Assembly: GCF_051954575.1 (NCBI RefSeq)
Contig: NZ_JBQCHP010000085.1
Location: 72,913 to 136,912 of the forward strand
Source of the DNA: Dyella_B sp035690825
GTDB lineage: Bacteria; Pseudomonadota; Gammaproteobacteria; Xanthomonadales; Rhodanobacteraceae
Direction: 5' to 3'
DNA length: 64,000 nt
Part shown: piece after piece, positions 40,724 through 49,039 of the stretch
Layout of the letters: every line of letters starts with the position of its first letter
Numbering within the stretch: position 1 is the first letter of the stretch
The notes under the pieces: generated by a model
Seen by the model: only the letters and a program-made list of their open reading frames with translations
Told to the model about the DNA's origin: nothing
The model's database searches: none
Program-made: the position numbers and the translations under genes

Positions 40724-42208
40724 CTAGGTGAGCACCGGTACGGAGATCATGCACCGCACGCCTTCGGGCATCACCTCATACTCGGTTTTTGCCCGCAACT
40801 GATAGGGCAGGGCGCGCTCGATCAGTTCGCGGCCGTAGCCGGCCTGCACCGCGGCGCTATCGTTGACGGCAGTGTTTACGCCCGTTTCCTGCCATTGCAC
40901 GTGCAGCAGCGGCTGCTGCTCTTCGCAATGCTCAACTTCCCAGCGCACGGTAAGGTGCGCGGTGGGAATGGCCAGCGCGCCGTATTTCACCGCGTTGACC
41001 ACCAGCTCGTGGATGGCCAGCGCAAAGGTCTGCAAGGTGGACGAACGCAGGCGCACGCCGACCGGGCCTTCCAGGGTGATCTGCTGCAGCGATACGGCGT
41101 GCGCTGCAAGTTCGGTGCGCAGCAGGCCGTCGAAGGTGACTTTCTCGCCCTGTACCAGACGCGACAGGTACGTCTGCACGCGGCTGATCGCATCCAGGCG
41201 CGAGGAGAACACGTCGGCAAAGCTTTCCAGGGTGGTGTGCTTGGCACGCGTGCGGTCGAAGATCACCTGGATCACGCTGAGCAAGTTGCGCGTGCGGTGC
41301 TGAAGTTCGGTGTTGAGCACCTGCAACTGACCGGTGAGCGCTTCGCGCAACGCGTCGCCTACGTGCGCCCATTCGGCATCCGCGGTATCCAGCAGCCGGC
41401 GCGCCAGGTCCTGGCGCTGCGCCATCTGCATGATCATGTCCGTTTCATAGCTCAGGCCCGGGTGCGTTTCGGTCCAGTAGTGCGCGGTGCGGATAAAAGC
41501 GAGCAGGGCGGCCAGGTATTCGAACGCCGTCTCGCCGACGGCGCAGCGCACGGCGGCGCGCGCTTGCGCCGATCGCGCGGGCACCACGAACATCACCGTG
41601 ATGGCATCGAACAGGTCTTCTTCGGCTTTGCTGCGCGGCGCCGGGATGGGCGCGGGCTTGGAGTAGCTTTCCAGCCGGGCGAACACCGCCTCCAGTTGCG
41701 CCGCATGCGGTACGGGCCGGCTGAGCAGGGCGATCACCTGCTCGATCGTTTCCGGCACCGCGCGCGCGTCCCCGGCTGGATAGCCTTTGCCGAGCAGATA
41801 GCCGGCGTGCCGCACCACGCAGTAGCGCACTTCGCAGAAGCGCGACAGATGCACGAACAATCGTTCCTTGAACAGCGAGGGCAGTGGGTTGTCGAGATAG
41901 GCGGCCTTGGCCTGCATCCATAGCTGTTCGGCCAACTGCGGCGCGGCGTCGCTCGGCGTGAAGAACTGCGGCAACGCGCCAAGGCGCTGCTGCACTTCGC
42001 GCTGGAAGCGGCTTTGGCCCGCCGTGCTGCCGCCAAGGCGCCAGCGCGCGCGGATCGCGGCGAAGGTGAGAAATTCGCGCGAGCCCGGCTGCGACATCTT
42101 CGCGACGTTACGCATCGCCGGGACCTCGGCCAATGCGCGAATGGTTTTTTGCAGCACGGCGGATATCGATGGCCGACGGGTCGTCACAAGATTAGTGCGT
42201 CGTTGCAT
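40724..42208 (-). CDS. HWE-family histidine kinase with AhpD/CMD-like N-terminal region
   Basis: This 494-residue soluble kinase ends in an HWE-type catalytic domain: phospho-His304 in LQHRTRNLLSVIQ, the N-box HELVVNAVKYGAL (400-412) and W-x-E at 439-441. The N-terminal region (about 80-160) has LFKERLFVHLSRFCEVRYCVVRHAGYL; Cys125, Cys130 and His134 resemble the redox centre of AhpD/carboxymuconolactone-decarboxylase domains. A middle helical region follows. I infer redox or peroxide sensing passed to the receiver at 40220. The start at 42208 overlaps the end of the 89-residue gene upstream by 17 bases. The kinase assignment is sure; the AhpD-like reading is moderate. Confidence 0.88.
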   Translation of the reverse strand: MQRRTNLVTTRRPSISAVLQKTIRALAEVPAMRNVAKMSQPGSREFLTFAAIRARWRLGGSTAGQSRFQREVQQRLGALPQFFTPSDAAPQLAEQLWMQAKAAYLDNPLPSLFKERLFVHLSRFCEVRYCVVRHAGYLLGKGYPAGDARAVPETIEQVIALLSRPVPHAAQLEAVFARLESYSKPAPIPAPRSKAEEDLFDAITVMFVVPARSAQARAAVRCAVGETAFEYLAALLAFIRTAHYWTETHPGLSYETDMIMQMAQRQDLARRLLDTADAEWAHVGDALREALTGQLQVLNTELQHRTRNLLSVIQVIFDRTRAKHTTLESFADVFSSRLDAISRVQTYLSRLVQGEKVTFDGLLRTELAAHAVSLQQITLEGPVGVRLRSSTLQTFALAIHELVVNAVKYGALAIPTAHLTVRWEVEHCEEQQPLLHVQWQETGVNTAVNDSAAVQAGYGRELIERALPYQLRAKTEYEVMPEGVRCMISVPVLT

Positions 42209-42461
42209 GCGTTTCGTGACTGGTCGTGATGTCATCGGCATCATGCTGGTGAAAGATATCCTGCGCGGCGTTGCGTTGGTTAGGGTTGGCGACGTGCACA
42301 CAGATGCGCATGCCGCCGTGGCGGCTGGTGTCGAACGAGGGTGGGTCCGCATCGGTCAACGGCGAGACGCGCGGCTCGGCAAAGCCGGCGCGCTTGAGCG
42401 CCGCCACGATGGCTTCGGTTTGCTGGGGAGTTCGGGTGGTGCCGTAAACGGAAGCATTCAT
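42192..42461 (-). CDS. Small hypothetical protein coupled to the HWE kinase
   Basis: This 89-residue protein begins MNASVYGTTRTPQQTEAIVAALKRAGFAEPRVSPL and contains GGMRICVHVANPNQRNAAQDIFHQHDADDI, ending in a His/Thr-rich tail. The first half looks like a small alpha/beta 'ferredoxin-like' unit (helix AIVAALKRAGF), resembling small proteins that sense or scale stress ('general stress protein 17M'-like), but I do not assign a family firmly. Its last 17 bases overlap the HWE-kinase start, so expression is coupled. It precedes the DUF3309 gene on the same strand. Confidence 0.65.
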   Translation of the reverse strand: MNASVYGTTRTPQQTEAIVAALKRAGFAEPRVSPLTDADPPSFDTSRHGGMRICVHVANPNQRNAAQDIFHQHDADDITTSHETHATTH

Positions 42462-42520
42462 TTCTAGTTCTTCTATTTTTTTGTTACCGAACATGGCTGC
42501 ATGAAACGGCAGCCACTGCT

Positions 42521-42673
42521 TCAAATGACGCCAAGCAACAACAAGACGATAACGATCACGAGCACCACGCCCACGCCGCCGGCCGGGTAGTAACCCCATG
42601 ATCGGCTGTACGGCCACGCCGGCCATGCGCCGAGCAGAATGACGATCAACACGATGAGCAGGATCAGCGACAT
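42521..42673 (-). CDS. DUF3309 small membrane protein
   Basis: This 50-residue protein has two hydrophobic segments (SLILLIVLIVILLGA and GGVGVVLVIVIVLLLLGVI) flanking a short aromatic loop WPAWPYSRSWGYYPAGG, the DUF3309 signature. It should sit in the inner membrane as a hairpin. These small proteins often accompany stress-regulated genes in proteobacteria, with no known activity. It is too short to be sure on length alone, but the loop pattern is distinctive. Confidence 0.85.
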   Translation of the reverse strand: MSLILLIVLIVILLGAWPAWPYSRSWGYYPAGGVGVVLVIVIVLLLLGVI

Positions 42674-42787
42674 GACGTACCTGACGGTGCAAGCAAACCG
42701 CATCAACTCGATAAGCGGGGAAACTATGGCACCGGTCACCTCAACGCTGCGCACACGCTCCGTCAGAAGCGGCTTCACATAGTTTTT

Positions 42788-43633
42788 TCAAAGCGCACGA
42801 CGCTCGACTTGCGGATCCGGACGCTTCCTGCTCATGGCAAGGCCGTGCGTGAGCTCGGCGCCCAGCAGCACCACGAACGAGGCGTAGTACACCCAGGTGA
42901 GCATCACCACCAGCGCGCCGGCCGGCCCATAGGCGCCGCCGATGCTGACGTGCCCGATGTACAGCTCGATGGCGAACTTGCCGAGGATGAACAGCAACGT
43001 CGTCACCAGCGCGCCCCAGGCAGCGTCGGACCAGTCGATCTCGGTATCGGGCAGCACGCGGTACATCGCACCGAACGCCACCACGAACACCGCTATCGAC
43101 ACGACGTATTCCACGATCGACCACGCCAGCGAATCGTAAGGAATCATCAGATGGATCAGCGCGCTCACGGCGAACGAGATGATCAGCAGGAAGGCGATGC
43201 CGATCACCAGCGCGAACGCCCGCGCCCGCGCCTTGAGCCAGATGCCGATAGCGCTCTGGTTTGCGACGTCCTCCACGCGCCAGATGCGGTTGAGCGAACC
43301 CTGCAGTTGCGCGAACACGGCCGACGCGCTGAACAGCGTCACGATGAGGCCGAGCACGCCGGCCACATTGCCCAGCGTGGGACGCGACTTGGCGTTCTCG
43401 ACGATCAGGATGACCGCCTGCGCCGCCCGGTCGCCCATCAGGTTGGTGAGCGCCTGGTTGAGCTGCTCCTGCCATTGCGCGCGCAACAGCGACAGCAGCC
43501 ACAAGGTGAGCACCACCAGTGGCGCCATCGACAAGGCCGAGTAGTAGGCGATGGCGGCTGCGTGTGTGAACAGTTCGTCTTCGTAGAGGCCGTTGATGGC
43601 GTTGCGAAGGGCGGGACGGATGGCGACACGCAT
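42788..43633 (-). CDS. YihY/BrkB-family integral membrane protein
   Basis: This 281-residue inner-membrane protein has about six membrane segments and the family opening with a helix, HAAAIAYYSALSMAPLVVLTLWL, then LNRIWRVE and a late GAYGPAGALVVMLTWVYYASFVVLLGAELTH. It matches the YihY/BrkB group in length. The family was once called ribonuclease BN by mistake; its real role is unknown, possibly envelope or transport related. It is leftward and sits between the DUF3309 gene and a family D repeat. Confidence 0.92.
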   Translation of the reverse strand: MRVAIRPALRNAINGLYEDELFTHAAAIAYYSALSMAPLVVLTLWLLSLLRAQWQEQLNQALTNLMGDRAAQAVILIVENAKSRPTLGNVAGVLGLIVTLFSASAVFAQLQGSLNRIWRVEDVANQSAIGIWLKARARAFALVIGIAFLLIISFAVSALIHLMIPYDSLAWSIVEYVVSIAVFVVAFGAMYRVLPDTEIDWSDAAWGALVTTLLFILGKFAIELYIGHVSIGGAYGPAGALVVMLTWVYYASFVVLLGAELTHGLAMSRKRPDPQVERRAL

Positions 43634-43707
43634 GGCGTGGATACGTTCGCATGGGTGGTGTGGGGTGGGGGTGAGTGTGGTGCTTGTGTTGCTTATCCAA
43701 CTGACTG

Positions 43708-43793
43708 GCGTTGAATCCAGTCTGTCCGGGATGCATTCCCTCCCCTACGTGTAGTAGGGGAGGGGGCCGTCAGTCGCACAAGTGAGAATCGAG
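43708..43793. repeat. Family D element, copy 4 (short form)
   Basis: Only one core palindrome (CCCTCCCCTACGTGTAGTAG and closing GGGGAGGG) is present, with both conserved flanks: GTTGAATCCAGTCTG on the left and CAGTCGCACAAGTGAGAATC on the right. It looks like a version of the element that lost its interior and second core, which helps define the ends of the full unit. Confidence 0.75.
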
Positions 43794-43834
43794 GCTCATC
43801 AGAGGTTGGTGAGGGGCTCACTCAGACAGCGCAA

Positions 43835-45985
43835 TCACCGCCTCACCGGCCGTGCCCGATACAACGCCAGCGACCGCGCCATCATGGTGACATGCCCCTC
43901 GCTCGGCTCGGCCGCATCGTTGGCCGTGCTCACCAGCAACCGCCATTCGGTCTTGCCGTTGGAGGAAGGGAGCACGAAGGCCACATCCTCGAACTGGCCA
44001 TTAATCAGCAGAAGCAAGCTGGTATCCACACCGGGTCGCTTGATGCCGGTGGGTTTTGCGCGGCCGTCCAGCAGCATCGTCAGGCAGCGCTCGTGCGGAT
44101 CGTGCCATTGCTCTTCGGTGAATTCGCGGCCGTCGTGGGTGAGCCAGGTGACGTCACGGATGCCTGATTCCTCATCCACCAGACCGCGCAGAAAGCGCGT
44201 GCGGCGGAGCAGCGGATAATCGCGGCGCAGGCGCGTGAGGCGGCGCACGAAATCGGTGAGCGCGCGCTGTTCGCCGGCGGCCAGCCAGTCGAGCCAGGTG
44301 ACGTTGTTGTCCTGGCAGTACGCATTGTTGTTGCCGCCCTGGGTGCGAGCAAATTCATCGCCGGCCAGGATCATCGGCGTACCTTGCGCAAACAACAGGG
44401 TGGCGAGCATGTTGCGCATCTGCCGCTGGCGCAGCGACAGGATGACCGGATCGTCGGTGAAGCCTTCCTCGCCGTGGTTCCAGCTGAGATTGTTGTCGGT
44501 GCCGTCGCGGTTGTTTTCGCGATTGGCTTCGTTGTGTTTGTGGTTGTAGCTGACCAGGTCGTTGAGGGTAAAGCCGTCGTGTGCGGTGACGAAGTTGATC
44601 GACGCGTTCGGCCGGCGTCCGCGCTGGTCGAACAAGTCGGCCGAGCCGGTCAGGCGCGTGGCGAAGTCGGGCAGCCGGCCTTCGTCGCCGCGCCAGAACG
44701 CGCGCGTGGCGTCGCGGAAGCGATCGTTCCATTCCGCCCAACCGGGCAGGAATTTGCCGGCCTGGTAGCCGCCGGGGCCGATGTCCCATGGTTCGGCGAT
44801 CAGCTTGACGCGGCCGAGGATCGGATCCTGCCGGCACGCATCGAGAAAGCCGCCGCCTTGGTCGAAGCCGTGCGATTCGCGGCCCAGGATGGTGGCCAGG
44901 TCGAAGCGGAAACCGTCCACGCGCATCTCGGTGGCCCAGTAGCGCAGGGAATCCATGACCAGTTGCAGCGTGCGCGGATGGCTCAGATCGAGCGTGTTGC
45001 CGGTGCCGGCGTCGTTGACGTAATAGCGCTGATCCTCGGCCAGCCGGTAATAGGTGGCGTTGTCGATGCCGCGCAGCGAAAGCGTGGGGCCCAGATGGTT
45101 GCCTTCGGCGGTGTGGTTGTAGACCACGTCCAGGATCACTTCCAGCCCCGCTTCGTGCAGGTGCGCGACCATCTCCTTGAATTCGGTCACGCTGGAGGTG
45201 GCCATATAGCGCGGATGCGGCGCGAAAAAGCCGATGGTGTTGTAGCCCCAGTAGTTGCGCAGGCCCACGTCGAGCAGATGCTTGTCGTCGATGAAGGCGT
45301 GCATGGGCATCAGCTCCACCGAGGTCACGCCCAGCGAACGTATGTAATCGACCACCGCCTGTTGCGCCAGGCCCGCGAAGGTGCCGCGCAGGGGTTCGGG
45401 CACATGCGGATGCAGCATGGTGTAGCCGCGCACATGCATCTCGTAGATGACGGTGCGATCCCACGGCACGCCAGGCCAATAATGCGTGCCCCAGGTGAAG
45501 GCCGGATCGATCACGCGCGACTTGGGCATGAACGGCGCACTGTCGCGTTCATCGAAACTGAGATCGGCGTCCGGGTGGCCGATGGTGTAGCCGAACAGCG
45601 CATCATCCCAGATCAGTTCGCCGGCGATCTGCTTGGCGTAGGGATCGAGTAGCAGCTTGTTCGGGTTGAAACGATGGCCCGCTTTGGGATCGTAAGGCCC
45701 GTGCACGCGGTAACCGTACAGTTGGCCCGGGCGCACGTCCGGCAGATAGCCGTGCCACACCTCGTCGGTGTATTCGGGCAGGGAGATGCGTTCGGTTTCC
45801 TCGCCGTGTTCGTTGAACAGGCAAAGCTCCACCATGGTGGCGTTGGCGGAGAACAGCGCAAAGTTCACGCCCAGGCCATCCCAGTTGGCGCCGAGCGGAA
45901 ACGGCAGACCTTCGCGCAGACTTGCGCCGTGGGATGTCGTTTCGGTGCCGCGGTGTACGCGCGTGGGTTTGGTGGTGAGGTTCAT
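43835..45985 (-). CDS. glgX: Glycogen debranching enzyme GlgX
   Basis: This 716-residue GH13 isoamylase-type enzyme hydrolyses alpha-1,6 branches of phosphorylase-trimmed glycogen in the cytoplasm. The N-terminal carbohydrate-binding-like domain (PLGANWDGLGVNFALFSANA) is followed by a TIM barrel with DVVYNHT, MRVDGFRFDLAT (catalytic Asp), and FVTAHDGFTLNDL (conserved His-Asp). Length is usual for GlgX. It is the last gene of the leftward glycogen/trehalose block, separated from the DUF2934 gene by a REP pair, so it may have separate expression. It supplies linear glucans that TreY and MalQ can use. Confidence 0.96.
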   Translation of the reverse strand: MNLTTKPTRVHRGTETTSHGASLREGLPFPLGANWDGLGVNFALFSANATMVELCLFNEHGEETERISLPEYTDEVWHGYLPDVRPGQLYGYRVHGPYDPKAGHRFNPNKLLLDPYAKQIAGELIWDDALFGYTIGHPDADLSFDERDSAPFMPKSRVIDPAFTWGTHYWPGVPWDRTVIYEMHVRGYTMLHPHVPEPLRGTFAGLAQQAVVDYIRSLGVTSVELMPMHAFIDDKHLLDVGLRNYWGYNTIGFFAPHPRYMATSSVTEFKEMVAHLHEAGLEVILDVVYNHTAEGNHLGPTLSLRGIDNATYYRLAEDQRYYVNDAGTGNTLDLSHPRTLQLVMDSLRYWATEMRVDGFRFDLATILGRESHGFDQGGGFLDACRQDPILGRVKLIAEPWDIGPGGYQAGKFLPGWAEWNDRFRDATRAFWRGDEGRLPDFATRLTGSADLFDQRGRRPNASINFVTAHDGFTLNDLVSYNHKHNEANRENNRDGTDNNLSWNHGEEGFTDDPVILSLRQRQMRNMLATLLFAQGTPMILAGDEFARTQGGNNNAYCQDNNVTWLDWLAAGEQRALTDFVRRLTRLRRDYPLLRRTRFLRGLVDEESGIRDVTWLTHDGREFTEEQWHDPHERCLTMLLDGRAKPTGIKRPGVDTSLLLLINGQFEDVAFVLPSSNGKTEWRLLVSTANDAAEPSEGHVTMMARSLALYRARPVRR

Positions 45986-46014
45986 CAGTTTCGCAATGCC
46001 CTGTTAAGCCTCAC

Positions 46015-46131
46015 CGTCATTTCGGCGAACGCCGGAATCCAGTTCAAATATGCGTGCGAAGGACACGACACCGGTTTTGAGTGCTTCGCACAACGTATTG
46101 AAACTGGATTCCGGCGTTCGCCGGAATGATG
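46015..46131. repeat. REP inverted pair, family A copy 4
   Basis: The left arm has one mismatch (CGTCATTTCGGCGAACGCCG) and the right arm is intact. About 60 bases separate them, including the family's GAAGGACACGAC segment. It lies between glgX and the DUF2934 gene. Confidence 0.85.
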
Positions 46132-46151
46132 GTGAGGCAGTGTACGAACAC

Positions 46152-46340
46152 CTACTTGCGCACCTTTTCCTTGCCTCGCGATTCCTCCTCCTGCGACGCA
46201 TGCCGCTCTTCGGCCAGCACCAGCTTCTCCGCCATCAGCCAGTGGCGCGTCTCCTGGCCGGAAGGTCGCCCTTCCGATTCCCAGATGCTGTGCGCGATCT
46301 CGCTGATGCGCGCGTGTCGCTCCGCCGGAGAACGTTTCAT
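46152..46340 (-). CDS. DUF2934-domain small protein, coupled to treY
   Basis: This 62-residue protein has the DUF2934 pattern: ERHARISEIAHSIWESEGRPSG followed by HWLMAEKLVL, and a charged tail. Its ATG overlaps the treY stop by four bases (ATGA), so it is translated together with treY. DUF2934 proteins are found next to glycogen and trehalose genes in many proteobacteria, with no known activity. The tight coupling suggests a role in the pathway, for example binding one of the enzymes, which is inference. Confidence 0.85.
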   Translation of the reverse strand: MKRSPAERHARISEIAHSIWESEGRPSGQETRHWLMAEKLVLAEERHASQEEESRGKEKVRK

Positions 46341-49039
46341 GGATAGGATTCGGACATCAGCACGGCCACAGGCCATTCGGAAAATAGGGTCTGGACGGGG
46401 AGGCCCTGCATCCCGCCCTGGTGCGTCCGGTGAGTAAATAAATCAGTGAAGGTGCACGCGCCGTCATCGTTGGCCGAGGCGATGGTGGTATCGCCCCAGA
46501 AATCCTTGCTCACCATCGGCCGGTCCTCGTGCACGCCGGCCGCGCAAAGGCGCGGTACGGCCACCAGCAGGCTGTGCCGTTCGAAGCGGCGCACGAAGGC
46601 CATGACGTGCTCGCGGCGCGAGCCCATGGTGTCGAGCGGCTCGTAGCCGGCGCGCGCGAACAGCTCCGGCCGCCGCCGGCGCACGCGCAACAGGCGATGG
46701 ATCAGCTGCTGCTTGATCACGCCGCTGCGGTAATCCTCCAGCAATTGCTCGGGCAGCAGGTTGCCGTCGAAGCTGGCCTTGCGCGCGGCGTAGTCGACCG
46801 GGCGGCGATTGTCCGGATCCACCAGCGACTGATCCCAGTATTCCGTGCCCTGATACAGGTCGGGCACGCCCGGCACGGTAAGCCGCAGCGTGGCGGCTAC
46901 CAGCCCGTTCAACGCACCCGGCGCATCCAGGCTGCGCGCCGCATCATGGATGCTGCGGCGTAGCGTGGCGTAGCGGGGGGACAGCAGCAGGTCGCTGACG
47001 GTGGCCTTGCACGCTTCCTCGTAAGCGGGATTGGGCGTGGTCCAGCGCGTATGCAGTTTCGCTTCGCGTTCGGCTTTCAGAAACCACTGCTCGATGCGCG
47101 GAGCGAATGCGCGCAAGGCTTCTTCATCGTCGTCGCGCATGCCCAGCGGCCACGCGGCGAGCACCGTCTGCAGCAGCATCCACAACGCGCCGGGCGCGGG
47201 ACGGTTGGGGCCTTCGAGCGCGGCCAGCCATCGGCTGGCCTGGCCGACGAACCAGCGCGCGCGTTCGCTCAGTACCGCCAACCGGGCGCGAACGTCTTCG
47301 CCGCGCTTGTGGTCGTGCGTGGCGGTGGCGAGCAGCGCGCGCGGCCATGTAGTTGCGCGGTGCTGCATGATGGTGTGGAAGCGCCGCGGCGCGATCGCGA
47401 ACACGCGCGGATCGCTGCCCACCTCGTTGCGCGAAAGCAGCACGCCGTAGCGGTAGAACGCGGTATCTTCCACCGCCTTGGCGTTCAAGGTGGTGGCGAG
47501 CTGTTCGAACAGGCGGCGCGCAATCTGCAGATGACGGCGCTGCGACAGCGTGCTCAACCAGCGCGCCTTGGTTTCCAAGAGGTATTGCCGCAGGTAGGCG
47601 CGATAGGCGATGCGATCGGGGTCACCGTCCTTCATGGCGCGCTCGAATGCGTGTTCCAGCGAGTGACGATCTTCCTCGCTGGCCGTGCCGGTGCCTAGAT
47701 AGGTGCGGTACACCGGCATCTGTTCCAGTACTTCGGCCAGCGCCTGGCGCAGTGCGAGCGGTGTGAAATCGCCGTGTTCGGGCGTATCTTCCACGTAGCG
47801 CTCGAAGGCGCCGACACAGCGATCGAGATCGGCGGCGAAGGTGCTCGCCAGCAAGCTGCGCCGCGCCTGGTGTTCCTCATCGCCGAAGTGTTTCGAGCGG
47901 GCGCTGATCGCGGCCCAGGCCTCGGCCAGTTCCGGCTGGCCTTGCGGGTCGTGCTGCAAGGCGCTCACCTGGTTCATGAAGTCGTAGCCGGTGCTGCCGT
48001 CGACCGGCCAGTCTTCGTGCAACGCTTCGTCGTGCGCCAGGATTTTTTCCACGTGCAGGGAGATTCGCCGCGCCATCTGGCGCGGGTCCACCCGTGCGGC
48101 GCGATCCACGCGCAAACGCAGCTTGCGCAGGTAGTCGCGCGGCTGGGCCAGGCCGTCCACGTGGTCGATGCGCAAGCCGTCGATCATGCCTTCGCGGACC
48201 AAGCGCAAGGGCAGGGCATGCACGGCGTCGAATACATCGTCACGCTCCATCGCCAGCGCCACCAGCGAATCGATGTCGAAAAAACGCCGGTAATTGATGA
48301 CCTGGCTGCCGCTGCGCCACCACGCAAGCCGGTAGTGCTGCAGGTCCAGGAACCTGCGCATCAGCGCCTTGTCGGTATGCAGTTGCGCGATCGCACGATC
48401 GACGTGCGTGCGAATGGCCTCGTCCTGCATCGCCAGGCGCACTGCATCGATGGCGTCCTCGGCTGCGCGAAAACGTGGCAGCACGTGCCCGGCCAGGTCG
48501 AACAGCAGGCGCAGGCCTTGTTCGGAAATCGGCAGCTTGGTGCCGGCGACGTTGAGCGCGATGGTGGTGCCGCCCACGTGCCGCTCCACGCGCAGCTCGC
48601 CGCGCGAAAGTGCCTGTTCCAGCGGCACCGCGAGCATGGGCAGCCACAGCTTGCCGTCGGTATGCGGCGCATGCCAGTCGATGTCGAAGTAGTGCGCGTA
48701 GCGGCTGGTACGGCCCATCGCCAGCACATCGTTCCACCACGGATTGCCGACGTCGGCGGCCATGTGGTTGGGCACGATATCCAGGATCGCGCCCATACCG
48801 TGCGTGTGCAGCGTCTGCACGAACTTGGCCAGCGCCGGTTCGCCGCCGAGCTCAGGGTTGACGATCATCGGGTTGATCACGTCGTAGCCATGCAGCGAAC
48901 CCGGCCGCGCCATCGCGATCGGCGACAGGTAGACGTGGCTGAGGCCTAAGGCCGCGAAGTACGGCACATGCTCGGCCGCCGCGAGAAAGTCGAACGTGTG
49001 GTTGAGCTGCAGGCGAACGGTGGCGCGCAAATCGGTCAT
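46337..49039 (-). CDS. treY: Malto-oligosyltrehalose synthase TreY
   Basis: This 900-residue GH13 enzyme rearranges the reducing-end alpha-1,4 bond of a maltodextrin to alpha,alpha-1,1, producing maltooligosyltrehalose. It opens with DLRATVRLQLNHTFDFLAAAEHVPYFAALGLSHVYLSPI, the typical TreY start, and contains DIVPNHM and GLRIDHVDGL (catalytic Asp region). The start at 49039 is chosen because GGAGG lies upstream and the family sequence begins at once; it overlaps the malQ stop by four bases. Length is in the usual range. TreZ, two genes upstream, releases trehalose from its product. Confidence 0.95.
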   Translation of the reverse strand: MTDLRATVRLQLNHTFDFLAAAEHVPYFAALGLSHVYLSPIAMARPGSLHGYDVINPMIVNPELGGEPALAKFVQTLHTHGMGAILDIVPNHMAADVGNPWWNDVLAMGRTSRYAHYFDIDWHAPHTDGKLWLPMLAVPLEQALSRGELRVERHVGGTTIALNVAGTKLPISEQGLRLLFDLAGHVLPRFRAAEDAIDAVRLAMQDEAIRTHVDRAIAQLHTDKALMRRFLDLQHYRLAWWRSGSQVINYRRFFDIDSLVALAMERDDVFDAVHALPLRLVREGMIDGLRIDHVDGLAQPRDYLRKLRLRVDRAARVDPRQMARRISLHVEKILAHDEALHEDWPVDGSTGYDFMNQVSALQHDPQGQPELAEAWAAISARSKHFGDEEHQARRSLLASTFAADLDRCVGAFERYVEDTPEHGDFTPLALRQALAEVLEQMPVYRTYLGTGTASEEDRHSLEHAFERAMKDGDPDRIAYRAYLRQYLLETKARWLSTLSQRRHLQIARRLFEQLATTLNAKAVEDTAFYRYGVLLSRNEVGSDPRVFAIAPRRFHTIMQHRATTWPRALLATATHDHKRGEDVRARLAVLSERARWFVGQASRWLAALEGPNRPAPGALWMLLQTVLAAWPLGMRDDDEEALRAFAPRIEQWFLKAEREAKLHTRWTTPNPAYEEACKATVSDLLLSPRYATLRRSIHDAARSLDAPGALNGLVAATLRLTVPGVPDLYQGTEYWDQSLVDPDNRRPVDYAARKASFDGNLLPEQLLEDYRSGVIKQQLIHRLLRVRRRRPELFARAGYEPLDTMGSRREHVMAFVRRFERHSLLVAVPRLCAAGVHEDRPMVSKDFWGDTTIASANDDGACTFTDLFTHRTHQGGMQGLPVQTLFSEWPVAVLMSESYP

